From Sphingomonas crocodyli (GTDB taxonomy: Bacteria; Pseudomonadota; Alphaproteobacteria; Sphingomonadales; Sphingomonadaceae): a stretch of 64,000 bases of DNA. The notes beneath the pieces are model-generated. The model was given only the letters and a program-made list of their open reading frames with translations, searched no databases and was not told the origin of the DNA. Position 1 is the stretch's first letter; every line of letters begins with the position of its first letter. The DNA lies in NCBI RefSeq assembly GCF_004005865.1, contig NZ_SACN01000005.1, forward strand, positions 167,702-231,701, given 5' to 3'. Shown here piece after piece: positions 16,840-25,611 of this stretch. A program made the position numbers and the translations under genes.

Positions 16840-18204
16840 TTAGTCCCGCTGGAGGATATGATCGACCAGCGCCGCGAGGGTGGCGAAGCGGCTGGCGGTG
16901 ATGAGGGGTTGGGCTTCGGCCGAGGCGGGTTGCCAGGCGCGGGTGAAGCCGAGCTTGGCGGCTTCCTTCAGGCGCAGGGGCGCGTGGGCGACGGGGCGGA
17001 TTTCGCCCGAGAGCGCGACTTCGCCGAAGGCGACGCAATCGGTGGGCACCGGGCGTTCGGCGAGCGCGGAAACCAGAGCAGCGGCGACCGCGAGATCGGC
17101 GGCGGGATCGGCGACGCGATAGCCGCCGGCGATGTTGAGATAGACTTCGCAGGTCGAAAAGCTGAGCCCGCAGCGCGCCTCCAGCACCGCGAGGATCATC
17201 GCGAGGCGACCCGAATCCCAGCCGACCACCGCGCGCCTGGGCGTCGCACCACTCGCAAGACGGACAACGAGTGCCTGGATTTCGACGAGCAGAGGCCGGG
17301 TGCCCTCCATCGCGGGAAACACCGTCGCGCCCGCCATCGCCTCGCCCCGGTTGGTGAGAAAGAGAGCGGACGGATTGCCGACCTCGTCGAGGCCGCCTTC
17401 GGCCATTGCGAAGACGCCGATCTCGTCGGTGCCGCCGAAGCGGTTCTTGACCGCGCGCAGGATGCGATATTGGTGGCTGCGCTCGCCTTCGAAGCTCAAC
17501 ACCGTATCGACCATATGTTCGAGGACGCGCGGGCCGGCGATCGCGCCGTCCTTCGTGACATGGCCGACGAGGACGAGCGCGGTGCCGCGTTCCTTGGCGA
17601 AGCGGATGAGTTCCTGCGCCGAGGCGCGCACCTGGCTGACCGTGCCCGGCGCGCCTTCGATCAGATCGCTGTGCATCGTCTGGATCGAATCGATCACGAG
17701 CAGAGCGGGCGGCGCGGATTCGAGCGTGGTCAGGATGTCGCGCACCGACGTAGCCGAGGCCAGCCGCACCGGCGCCTGCCCGAGGCCGAGGCGGCGCGCG
17801 CGCAGGCGGACCTGATCGGCGGCTTCTTCGCCCGAAATATAGGCGACCGACTGGCCGGCCATCGCGATCTTGGCGGCGGCCTGCAAAAGGAGCGTCGACT
17901 TGCCGATGCCCGGATCGCCGCCGATCAGGGTCGCCGAACCGGGAACGAGTCCGCCGCCCAGTGCGCGATCAAACTCCGCGATGCCGGTCGACGCACGCTT
18001 GGGGAGCGGGATTTCGGCGTCGAGGCCGACCAGATCGATCCGCTGCCCGCCGGCGCGCAGATGGTGCTTGGCGGCGAAGACGGTGACGTTGGTGGTTTCC
18101 TCCACCAGCGAATTCCATTCGCCGCAATCGGCGCACTGCCCCTGCCAGCGGCTCGCGACGCTGCCGCAGGCCTGACAGGTGTAGCGTTTCTGCGGCTTGG
18201 CCAT
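16840..18204 (-). CDS. radA: DNA repair protein RadA (Sms)
   Basis: A 454-residue DNA-binding ATPase that helps process recombination intermediates and drives branch migration. It has the N-terminal C4 zinc finger (CQACGSVASRWQGQCADCG), the Walker A motif GGDPGIGKSTLL, the RadA-specific KNRFG motif (VKNRFGGTDEIG), and a C-terminal Lon-like domain (SGEIRPVAHAPLRLKEAAKLG). The start MAKPQKRYTCQACG at 18204 matches the family; the frame stays open much further upstream, but that part is antisense to the patatin gene. It shares a 78-bp divergent region with that gene. Confidence 0.97.
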   Translation of the reverse strand: MAKPQKRYTCQACGSVASRWQGQCADCGEWNSLVEETTNVTVFAAKHHLRAGGQRIDLVGLDAEIPLPKRASTGIAEFDRALGGGLVPGSATLIGGDPGIGKSTLLLQAAAKIAMAGQSVAYISGEEAADQVRLRARRLGLGQAPVRLASATSVRDILTTLESAPPALLVIDSIQTMHSDLIEGAPGTVSQVRASAQELIRFAKERGTALVLVGHVTKDGAIAGPRVLEHMVDTVLSFEGERSHQYRILRAVKNRFGGTDEIGVFAMAEGGLDEVGNPSALFLTNRGEAMAGATVFPAMEGTRPLLVEIQALVVRLASGATPRRAVVGWDSGRLAMILAVLEARCGLSFSTCEVYLNIAGGYRVADPAADLAVAAALVSALAERPVPTDCVAFGEVALSGEIRPVAHAPLRLKEAAKLGFTRAWQPASAEAQPLITASRFATLAALVDHILQRD

Positions 18205-18282
18205 CCCGATCCCCGTTGCGAACGTATGGGGAACATAGTCCACGGCTTGAAAAGCGCAACCGCAGATGTGACATGCCCTTGC

Positions 18283-20562
18283 ATGAGGGAGAAGGAGCTG
18301 CGGCTCGCGCTGGTCTGCTATGGCGGGATCAGCCTGGCCGTTTACATGCACGGGATCACCAAGGAGCTGTGGCGGCTGGCGCGGGCCAGCCGGGCGTTCC
18401 ATGCAGGCGAACCGGCGCCCGCCGCGATCGCGGGCAGCGAGGCGGTCTATCACGGCCTGCTCCAGCGGATCGCCGCCGAGGGCGACCTGAAGCTGATGGT
18501 GCTGATCGACGTGATCGCAGGCGCGAGCGCGGGCGGGCTGAACGGCCTGTTCCTGGGGCAGGCGATCGCGACCGGGCAGTCGCTGGAGCCGCTGACCAAA
18601 CTGTGGCTCGAAAATGCCGATGTCGAGCAGTTGATCGATCCCGATGCGCGCCCGCTGACGCGCTTCACGCGGGCGTGGGCGCTGCCGATCGCGTGGATGC
18701 TGACGCGACGGCGTGGCGGCACCGTGGAGCGCACCGTCGCGCCCGAGACGCGGGCCGAGGTGCGGCGCAAGCTGTCTTTGTTCGTCCGGGCGCGCTGGTT
18801 CCACCCGCCCTTTGGCGGCAAGACCTTCACCCGCCTGATCCTCGATGCGTTCGAGGCGATGGCGCGGCAGCCGGCGGGGCGGCCCTTGCTGCCCAAGCGC
18901 CAGCCGATCGATCTCAGCGTCACCGCCACCGATTTCCACGGCCACCGCCAGCATCTGGCGCTGCACAGCCCCACCATCGCCGAGGAGCGCGAGCATCGGC
19001 TGACGATCGGTTTTTCGGATCATGGCCGCGCCGATCGCGTGCTGGGCGATATCGCCGCGCTGACCTTCGCAGGTCGCGCGACCGCCAGCTTCCCCGGCGC
19101 CTTCCCGCCCTTCACGGTGAAGGAGGTGGACGATGTGCTGGCCGAGCGGAAGCGGACATGGCCGACGCGCGCCGAATTCCTGACCAACCTGCTCGAGGTG
19201 GGCGAGACGCGCGCGCCGGAGGACGTGGTGCTGATCGACGGATCGGTGCTGGCCAACGCGCCCTTCCGCCCCGCAATCGACGCGCTGCGCAACCGCCCGG
19301 CGCGGCGCGAGGTCGACCGGCGCTTCGTCTATATCGATCCGACGTTGGGCAACCCGATCATCGCGGGGAAGATGAGCGGAGAGAAGCCGGGATTCCTGGC
19401 CACCATCTTCGGCGCGCTTTCCACCATTCCGCGCGAACAGCCGATCCACGACAATCTGGAGGCGATCGAGGCGCGATCGCGGCGGATCGAGCAGACCAAG
19501 CATATCATCGCGGCGATCCGCGGCGAGGTGAACGAAGCGGTCGAGGGCGCGATGGGCAATATCCTGCTGCTCTACCGCCCCAGCACCGAACGGGTGCGCA
19601 GCTGGCGCCTCAAATCGCACGAACTGGCGGCGAAACAAGCGGGCTTTGCCTATGCGGGCTATATCCACCTGAAGCTGGCGACGATCGGCGACGAGCTGAC
19701 CGAGACGATCGTGCAGCTGGGCGGGCATGACGAGCCGGCCGAGCTGCGCATGATCCGCGCGGCGGTGGGCGCGCATATCCGCGCGTTGGGTGACGATACC
19801 GGCGCCGAGCCGGTGATCGAGTTCCTCAAGACCCACGACCTTGGCTATCGCATCCGGCGGCTGCGCTTCCTGGCCGATCGGCTGACCGAGATCGAGGCGG
19901 GGGGCGAGAGCGATCCACAAGCGATCGAGGCGGCGCGCACCGCGATCTACGAATCGCTGGCGCCCTATCTCGATATGCAGATGCGCGATCATTATCCGAG
20001 CCCCGTCGCGGGCGCGGCGCGCGGCGCGATTGGCGACATCGCGACCGCCATCGCCGCGATCGGATCGTTCCGCGCGATCGAGACGATCGACGAGGCGACC
20101 GACCAGCGGATCGCCGCCGTCCTGCCCCGCCTGTCGCGCGGCGACCGCAAGACGCTGCTGCTCGCCTATCTGGGCTTCACCTTCTACGATCTGGCGACGC
20201 TATCGCTGCTGCGGCCGCAGGGGGCGCAGGAATTCCACGCGATCAAGGTCGACCGCATTTCGCCCGACGATGCCGGATCGATCCGCAAGGGCGGTGCCGC
20301 GGCGACATTGCGCGGCGTGGAGTTCAACTGCTTCGGCGCCTTCTTCTCGCGCGCCTATCGCGAGAATGACTATCTGTGGGGGCGGCTGCACGGGGCGGAG
20401 CGGATGATCGACCTGATCATGTCCACCCTGCCCGATGCATCGATCATCCCCGGCGACGAGATCGCGGACATCAAGCGCACCCTGTTCCACGCGATCATCA
20501 CCGAGGAGCGCGGGCGACTGGCCGATCCGCTGCTCGACGCGCTGGCGGCGGAGATCGGGTGA
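18283..20562 (+). CDS. Large patatin-like phospholipase family protein (DUF3376 type)
   Basis: A 759-residue protein. The patatin domain begins ALVCYGGISLAVYMHGITKEL, a Gly-rich oxyanion-type loop; the nucleophile elbow is GASAGGLNG with Ser near residue 81, and a downstream DGSVLANAPF carries the DG[AG/S] Asp of the catalytic dyad. The C-terminal half belongs to the DUF3376 region that goes with these large bacterial patatins. It would be a serine acyl hydrolase on lipids, cytoplasmic or membrane-associated; no signal peptide is seen. The ATG at 18283 is chosen because the conserved domain starts immediately after it. Confidence 0.87.
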   Translation: MREKELRLALVCYGGISLAVYMHGITKELWRLARASRAFHAGEPAPAAIAGSEAVYHGLLQRIAAEGDLKLMVLIDVIAGASAGGLNGLFLGQAIATGQSLEPLTKLWLENADVEQLIDPDARPLTRFTRAWALPIAWMLTRRRGGTVERTVAPETRAEVRRKLSLFVRARWFHPPFGGKTFTRLILDAFEAMARQPAGRPLLPKRQPIDLSVTATDFHGHRQHLALHSPTIAEEREHRLTIGFSDHGRADRVLGDIAALTFAGRATASFPGAFPPFTVKEVDDVLAERKRTWPTRAEFLTNLLEVGETRAPEDVVLIDGSVLANAPFRPAIDALRNRPARREVDRRFVYIDPTLGNPIIAGKMSGEKPGFLATIFGALSTIPREQPIHDNLEAIEARSRRIEQTKHIIAAIRGEVNEAVEGAMGNILLLYRPSTERVRSWRLKSHELAAKQAGFAYAGYIHLKLATIGDELTETIVQLGGHDEPAELRMIRAAVGAHIRALGDDTGAEPVIEFLKTHDLGYRIRRLRFLADRLTEIEAGGESDPQAIEAARTAIYESLAPYLDMQMRDHYPSPVAGAARGAIGDIATAIAAIGSFRAIETIDEATDQRIAAVLPRLSRGDRKTLLLAYLGFTFYDLATLSLLRPQGAQEFHAIKVDRISPDDAGSIRKGGAAATLRGVEFNCFGAFFSRAYRENDYLWGRLHGAERMIDLIMSTLPDASIIPGDEIADIKRTLFHAIITEERGRLADPLLDALAAEIG

Positions 20563-20619
20563 CGGAGCGCGGATGACGAGCCGGTGGCAATCCGCGACCA
20601 AGCGCCATAAGGTGGGCGG

Positions 20620-20931
20620 ATGCAGTTCCTGAAGATCCTGTTCTGGGCGATATTGGCGGTGGTTCTGGCCGCCTTTGCGCGCGCCAATTGGGGCGCTGTG
20701 ACGATCCGGCTGTGGGCCGACATCGTGATGGACATCAAGCTGCCCGTGCTGCTGGTGATCGCGGTGCTGGTCGGTTTCCTACCCACCTATGCGCTGCTGC
20801 GCACCGAACGGTGGCGTTCCAAGCGGCGGATCGCGTCGATGGAACGCAATGCCGAGCAGATGGGGTTGACGAACGGGGCGGTCGCGGACGAAAGCCCGAC
20901 GCCAGTTCCCGCCACCCCGATCCTGGATTGA
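20620..20931 (+). CDS. LapA-domain (DUF1049) small membrane protein
   Basis: A 103-residue protein with two transmembrane segments (about 3-19 and 38-60) and a charged C-terminal tail. The topology and the ARANWGAVTIRLW loop fit the lipopolysaccharide assembly protein A family (LapA/YciS). In E. coli LapA works with LapB in control of LPS synthesis; no LapB is next to it here. It ends 2 bp before pyrF. In several Proteobacteria lapA lies beside pyrF, which supports the call. Confidence 0.82.
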   Translation: MQFLKILFWAILAVVLAAFARANWGAVTIRLWADIVMDIKLPVLLVIAVLVGFLPTYALLRTERWRSKRRIASMERNAEQMGLTNGAVADESPTPVPATPILD

Positions 20932-20933
20932 CG

Positions 20934-21611
20934 ATGCGAAGCCCGATCTACGTTGCCATCGACACGCCCGACATCGCCCGCGCCAAGGCGATCGCCGCCA
21001 AGGTGAAGAATCATGTCGGCGGGCTGAAGCTGGGCCTCGAATTCTTTTCCGCCCACGGTCAGGCGGGCGTGCGCGAAATCGCCGCGATCGGCCTGCCGAT
21101 CTTCCTCGACCTCAAGCTCCACGACATTCCGAACACCGTCGCCAAGGCGGTGCAGGCGCTGGGCGGGCTGAACCCCGCCATCCTGACCGTGCACGCCGCC
21201 GGCGGCCGCGCGATGATGGAGGATGCCAAGGCAGCCGCACCGGTGGGCACCAAGGTGGTTGCCGTCACCGTCCTCACCAGCCTGGACGGCGACGATCTGA
21301 ACGCGATCGGCGTGACCGACGGCGATCCGCACGCGCAGGTCGAACGCCTCACGCGGCTGGCGATGGAGGCCGGCGTGGACGGCGTCGTCTGTTCGGGCAA
21401 CGAGGTCGCCGCCGCCAAGAAGATCTGGCCGAAGGGCTTCTTCGTCGTGCCCGGCATCCGCCCGGCCGAGGGGCATCATGGCGACCAGAAGCGGGTGATG
21501 ACCCCGCGCAAGGCGCTCGATGCCGGCGCCTCCATCCTCGTCATCGGCCGCCCGATCACCCAGGCCGAAGACCCCGACGCCGCCGCCCGCGTGATCGAGG
21601 CCACGCTCTGA
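20934..21611 (+). CDS. pyrF: Orotidine 5'-phosphate decarboxylase
   Basis: A 225-residue (beta/alpha)8 enzyme that decarboxylates OMP to UMP, the last step of de novo pyrimidine synthesis. The catalytic Lys-Asp array is seen in IFLDLKLHDIPNTV; other motifs are VAIDTPDIARA at the start, VPGIRPAEGHHGDQKRVMTP and LVIGRPIT for phosphate binding. Length is normal for the bacterial class I enzyme. The start at 20934 is 2 bp after the LapA-like stop. Confidence 0.97.
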   Translation: MRSPIYVAIDTPDIARAKAIAAKVKNHVGGLKLGLEFFSAHGQAGVREIAAIGLPIFLDLKLHDIPNTVAKAVQALGGLNPAILTVHAAGGRAMMEDAKAAAPVGTKVVAVTVLTSLDGDDLNAIGVTDGDPHAQVERLTRLAMEAGVDGVVCSGNEVAAAKKIWPKGFFVVPGIRPAEGHHGDQKRVMTPRKALDAGASILVIGRPITQAEDPDAAARVIEATL

Positions 21612-21634
21612 ACACGCCAGTAGATGAGACGGGG

Positions 21635-21802
21635 ATGCTGCTGCGCGACGGCGGCGGCTTCGTGCTGAAGCGCGATTCGGGCGGCACCTACAGCCTGGAA
21701 TTGCATCGCACGCCGGTCGATCTAGTCGAAAAGCGCGTACGGCTGGTCGGCGTCGAAACCGCGCCGGGCCATGTCGAAGCGGACGGCGTTCAGCCCGCCT
21801 GA
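21635..21802 (+). CDS. DUF5818-like small protein
   Basis: A 55-residue frame from the ATG at 21635. The pattern of MLLRDGGGFVLKRDSGG, then YSLEL and VRLVGVETAPG resembles the DUF5818 small proteins of sphingomonads, which form an OB-like strand-rich fold of unknown function. The frame remains open upstream into the end of pyrF, and in the family the TG-LLRDGGGFVL segment usually lies a few residues inside the protein, so a non-ATG start near 21608 is possible. Probably co-transcribed with pyrF. Confidence 0.6.
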   Translation: MLLRDGGGFVLKRDSGGTYSLELHRTPVDLVEKRVRLVGVETAPGHVEADGVQPA

Positions 21803-22043
21803 CGGGCGTTTCATCACCAAAACTCATAGGAACGACCAAGGCCGCCCGCGCGTTCGCGCAGCGCGCGAAATGGCTGTCGTCAAACCATCTCTACTCAAAT
21901 GATAGATTTTCTTTCTTCTCTCTCGATCCAGTAGAGATAAGTAGGGGTCGACAGGGAGATGAAGGGGTTCGGATCCCTGCTGGTGCCGCCCGTCCGGGCG
22001 CATCGAGGATAGTGACAGTCTAAAGAGACTTCTTTCGGGGAGA
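21803..22043 (+). promoter_or_regulatory. Structured upstream region of the TonB receptor gene
   Basis: This AT-richer stretch holds a 9-bp inverted repeat ATCTCTACT (21887-21895) / AGTAGAGAT (21930-21938), a CAGGGA/TCCCTG pair, a CGCCCG/CGGGCG hairpin, and near 22021-22034 an AAAGA/TCTTT stem just before the GGGGAG ribosome binding site. These suggest a folded 5' leader; there is no match to a riboswitch I know. Confidence 0.35.
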
Positions 22044-24518
22044 ATGAATATGCGCGCCTTGCTTCTGGCAGGAGTGGCAACCCTTGTGCTTGCGACATCG
22101 GCCCATGCCGAACAGGCAGCGATCCAGCAGACGGCGCCGGCCGCGGATCAATCCGACACGCCCGAGGCGCGCTCGCTGTCCGGCGACGTGATCGTCGTCA
22201 CCGCGCGCCGCAAGAACGAAGCCGCGCAGGAAGTGCCGCTGGCGATCTCCGTCATCAAGGGCGACAGCATCGAGGCGACCGGCAATTTCAACGTCGTGAA
22301 GCTGCAGCAGCTGGCCCCCACGCTGCAGGTCTATACGACCAACCCGCGCAACACGTCGGTCAACATTCGCGGTCTGGGCGTTCCGTTCGGCCTGACCAGC
22401 GACGGTTTCGAACAGGGCGTCGGCATCTATGTCGACGACGTTTATAATTCGCGCGTCGCCGCCGCGGTATTCGACTTCCTCGACGTGTCGCAGGTCGAAG
22501 TGCTGCGCGGCCCGCAGGGCACGCTGTACGGCAAGAACACCACTGCCGGCGCGATCAACATCACCACCAACCAGCCGACCTTCGATTTCGAAGGCAGCGC
22601 CGAGCTGACCGCCGGCAACCTGAACTACAAGCAGGCGAAGGGCGCGGTTTCCGGCCCGATCACCGACACGCTGGCGGCGCGCATCGCCGTGGCCAACACC
22701 ACGCGCCGCGGCACGATCTACAATGTCCGAACGCAGCGCTGGATCAACGAACAGGACAATCTTGGCCTGCGCGGCACCCTGTTGTTCAAGCCCAGCGAAG
22801 ATCTGAGCATCACGCTGACGGGCGATTACAGCAAGCAGGATCCCGAAGGCTTCGGCACCACCTTCGTCCGCGTCGGCCGCACGCAGCGCGCGCTCAACCG
22901 CCAGTATGACGCGCTGGTCGCGGCCTATAACGCCGCCAACCCGACCCGCCCCTACTCGGTGCCGAGCCGCAATCCCTATGACCGCCTGACCGACATCGAC
23001 GCGAACCTGAACGCGGGCAACAAGATCGGCGGCGCATCGCTGAAGGTGAAGTGGGATGTCGGCGCCGGCACCTTCCAGTCGATCACCGCATGGCGCTTCT
23101 GGGACTGGAAGCCCGAGAACGACCGCGATTTCACCGGCCTTTCGATCGTGTCCAAGTCGCAGAACCCGTCGCAGCAGGACCAGTATAGCCAGGAGTTCCG
23201 CTACAATCAGGAAGGCGAGAAGATCGACTTCGTCGTCGGCCTGTTCGGCTTCAAGCAGCGCATCGACACGCAGGGCACCGAACAGCAGGGGCCGGACGCG
23301 AGCCGCTGGAGCCTGACCGGCGCACAGGCGAACGATCCGAGCATCCTGAACGGCCTGACCGCGACCAACACCCAGTTCCTGAAGGCGACCAGCGGCGCAC
23401 TGTTCGGCCAGCTGAGCTACAAGGTGACCGACAAGCTGACGATCCAGCCGGGCGCTCGCGTCAATTACGACAAGAAATCGGGCTTCTATCAGCGCATCGT
23501 CACCACCGGCGCGGGCGCGGTGATCAACTGCACCCCGGCGCCGGCCGCCGGCACCGTGCTGGCCGCGCAGTGCGGCGTCTATCAGCCGCAGAACACGTCG
23601 CCCTCGGTCAGCAAGTGGAACTTCAGCTACGACCTGAACGTGAACTATAAGTTCGCGCGCGACATCCTGGGCTACGCAACCTACGCCAAGAGCTTCAAGA
23701 CCGTCGGCATCAACCAGAACGGCCTGCCGCTGACGGCGGCGAACGTGCCCGATCTGACGGCCAGCACGGTGAAGCCCGAATCGGTCAACCATTATGAAAT
23801 CGGCCTGAAGACCCAGTTCTTCAACCGTCTGGCAACCTTCAACCTCACCGCCTTCCGCACCGACATCAAGAATTTCCAGGCGACGGTGAACGGCGGGCAG
23901 TTCGGCACGGTGCGCGGCTATCTGGCCAATGCGGGCAAGGTGCGGTCGCAGGGCGTCGAAGCGGATTTCAAGATTCGCACCAGCGACCGTTTCACCGCTT
24001 ATGCCAACGGTGCCTATACCGACGCCAAGTATAAGAAGTTCGTCAACGCCCCCTGCCCGCCCGAACTGTCGGGCGGCACGCTGCAGGCGGCCAATGCGAC
24101 GCCCGATTATTCGCAGCCGGGCGTGGCCGGTGCGCTGAGCCCCCGTCAGTGCGACATTTCGGGTCAGCAGCTGCCGGGTGTGTCGAAGTGGGCCTTCTCC
24201 TACGGGGCCGAGGTCAACACGCCGGTCACGCTGCTGGCGAAGGAAGGCCAGGTCTATTTCGGCGTCGACGGCAATTATCGTAACCGCTGGAACTCGAACG
24301 CGTCGCCGTCGATCTACACCGAGGTGAAGGGCTATGCGCTGACCAACTTCCGCGCCGGCTTCCGTGGCGAGGGCTTCGACGTCTTCGCCTGGGTCCGCAA
24401 CGCCTTCGACGTCAACTATATCGAAAACCTGCAGGTGGCGCCGGGCAATGTCGGCCTGATCGCCGGCCAGACGGGCGATCCGCGCACCTGGGGCGGGACG
24501 ATCAAGACGAAGTTCTGA
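22044..24518 (+). CDS. TonB-dependent outer-membrane receptor
   Basis: An 824-residue receptor with signal peptide (cleavage probably after AHA at about residue 22), a TonB box within GDVIVVTARR, the plug domain (VPLAISVIKGDSI, NIRGLG, GIYVDDVY, VEVLRGPQGTLYGKNTTAGAINI) and a C-terminal 22-strand barrel ending in Phe (IKTKF). It would import a large substrate across the outer membrane using TonB-ExbBD energy. The FecA-type signalling extension is absent. No catabolic or siderophore genes flank it; the next gene is a TauE-type permease. Substrate unknown. Confidence 0.93.
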   Translation: MNMRALLLAGVATLVLATSAHAEQAAIQQTAPAADQSDTPEARSLSGDVIVVTARRKNEAAQEVPLAISVIKGDSIEATGNFNVVKLQQLAPTLQVYTTNPRNTSVNIRGLGVPFGLTSDGFEQGVGIYVDDVYNSRVAAAVFDFLDVSQVEVLRGPQGTLYGKNTTAGAINITTNQPTFDFEGSAELTAGNLNYKQAKGAVSGPITDTLAARIAVANTTRRGTIYNVRTQRWINEQDNLGLRGTLLFKPSEDLSITLTGDYSKQDPEGFGTTFVRVGRTQRALNRQYDALVAAYNAANPTRPYSVPSRNPYDRLTDIDANLNAGNKIGGASLKVKWDVGAGTFQSITAWRFWDWKPENDRDFTGLSIVSKSQNPSQQDQYSQEFRYNQEGEKIDFVVGLFGFKQRIDTQGTEQQGPDASRWSLTGAQANDPSILNGLTATNTQFLKATSGALFGQLSYKVTDKLTIQPGARVNYDKKSGFYQRIVTTGAGAVINCTPAPAAGTVLAAQCGVYQPQNTSPSVSKWNFSYDLNVNYKFARDILGYATYAKSFKTVGINQNGLPLTAANVPDLTASTVKPESVNHYEIGLKTQFFNRLATFNLTAFRTDIKNFQATVNGGQFGTVRGYLANAGKVRSQGVEADFKIRTSDRFTAYANGAYTDAKYKKFVNAPCPPELSGGTLQAANATPDYSQPGVAGALSPRQCDISGQQLPGVSKWAFSYGAEVNTPVTLLAKEGQVYFGVDGNYRNRWNSNASPSIYTEVKGYALTNFRAGFRGEGFDVFAWVRNAFDVNYIENLQVAPGNVGLIAGQTGDPRTWGGTIKTKF

Positions 24519-24550
24519 CCTGCGTCCGAACCTTCAACATAGCCTCTCTA

Positions 24551-24592
24551 GCGCCCGGCCAAGCCCTTCTGTCTTGGCCGGGCACCCTTTTA
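24551..24592 (+). terminator. Terminator of the TonB receptor gene
   Basis: GCCCGGCCAAG (24553-24563) pairs perfectly with CTTGGCCGGGC (24573-24583) around a 9-base loop and is followed by ACCCTTTTA. Confidence 0.75.
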
Positions 24593-24608
24593 CGGTAAGT
24601 GCCCGGAT

Positions 24609-25397
24609 ATGTTCTCCTTCTCGCTCCCCGAGCTGACATTCGCGCAACTCCAGGCGATCGCCCCCTTCATCGGGGTGGGCTTCGCCGCCCAGGTGGTCGA
24701 CGGCGCACTGGGCATGGCGTTCGGCGTCATCACCAACACGATGCTGGTCAGCGTGCTGGGCCTGCCGCCCGCGCGCGCATCGGCCAGCGTGCATGTGGTG
24801 GAAACGTTCACGACGGCAGCGTCGGCGGTGAGCCATATCTTCCAGCGGAACGTCGACTGGCGGCTGTTCAGCCGACTGGTCGGGCCGGGGATCATCGGCG
24901 GCGTGACGGGCGCCTATCTGCTGTCCAACATCGACGGATCGATCACGCGGCCGTTCGTGATGGCCTATCTGGTCGGCATCGGCATCTATCTGCTGTGGAA
25001 GGCGTGGAAGCTGGATCATGGCGCGGCGCACCGGCCCGCGCGCGTCATCGCGCCGCTGGGCCTCGTCGGCGGCTTCCTCGACGCGGCGGGCGGCGGCGGC
25101 TGGGGACCGGTGGTGACGTCCAACCTGCTGGTGCAGGGCACCGAACCGCGCAAGACGATCGGCACGGTCAACACGGCCGAATTCTTCCTGACGAGCGCGA
25201 TCTCCGCGACCTTCATCTTCAACCTGGGTCTGGGCGCCTTCACGATCGCCGCCGTCGGCCTGATCATCGGCGGCCTGTGCGCCGCGCCGATCGGCGCGCT
25301 GTTGGTGAAGCGCATCCCGGCCAAGCGCCTGCTGGCGCTGGTGGGCGTGATCCTGATCGCGACGAGCGTGTACAGCCTGTGGAAGGCGTTGAGTTGA
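24609..25397 (+). CDS. TauE/SafE (TSUP) family membrane permease
   Basis: A 262-residue protein with seven to eight hydrophobic segments. The repeated family signatures are seen: GFAAQVVDGALGMAFGV in the first half and GGFLDAAGGGGWGPV in the second half, the internal duplication typical of the TSUP family. Members export sulfite, sulfoacetate or related organosulfur anions, or act in uptake in some cases. It follows the TonB receptor by 90 bp but is separated by a terminator. Direction of transport and substrate are unknown. Confidence 0.9.
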   Translation: MFSFSLPELTFAQLQAIAPFIGVGFAAQVVDGALGMAFGVITNTMLVSVLGLPPARASASVHVVETFTTAASAVSHIFQRNVDWRLFSRLVGPGIIGGVTGAYLLSNIDGSITRPFVMAYLVGIGIYLLWKAWKLDHGAAHRPARVIAPLGLVGGFLDAAGGGGWGPVVTSNLLVQGTEPRKTIGTVNTAEFFLTSAISATFIFNLGLGAFTIAAVGLIIGGLCAAPIGALLVKRIPAKRLLALVGVILIATSVYSLWKALS

Positions 25398-25400
25398 TGC

Positions 25401-25525
25401 TGGTTCAGCAAGGCTGAACCAGCGCCCGGCACCGGCCCGCTCCCCCACCCGACCTCCCAGCGGCAGTATCTTACGGGAGGTCGGGTGGGGGAGCGGGCCG
25501 GTGCCGCATCCAGCGTGAGCTGGAT
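25401..25525. repeat. Three consecutive hairpins including a 30-bp perfect palindrome
   Basis: TGGTTCAGC/GCTGAACCA (25401-25421) is followed by 30-base arms at 25429-25458 and 25475-25504 that are exact reverse complements around a 16-base loop, and then by ATCCAGC/GCTGGAT (25508-25525) with CAAAAAAG after it. It separates two plus-strand genes. Confidence 0.9.
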
Positions 25526-25611
25526 CAAAAAAGTCACCGCAATAAGCGGGAAGTCCGATAGGCAATAATGCGCCACTTCCCTTTCGCCGGTGAAACGACG
25601 ATGGGGAATCC

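Noticed and set aside
16858..18282. Plus-strand open frame upstream of the patatin start
   Set aside because: It is antisense to radA and has no domain; the conserved patatin domain starts right after the ATG at 18283.
16840..19992. A very long minus-strand open frame (about 1050 codons) extending radA upstream
   Set aside because: RadA starts at 18204 with its zinc finger; the upstream part is antisense to the patatin gene and is His/Arg/Asp-rich shadow sequence.
22020..23792. A 590-codon minus-strand frame opposite the TonB receptor
   Set aside because: Antisense to a certain gene, no motif, shadow composition.
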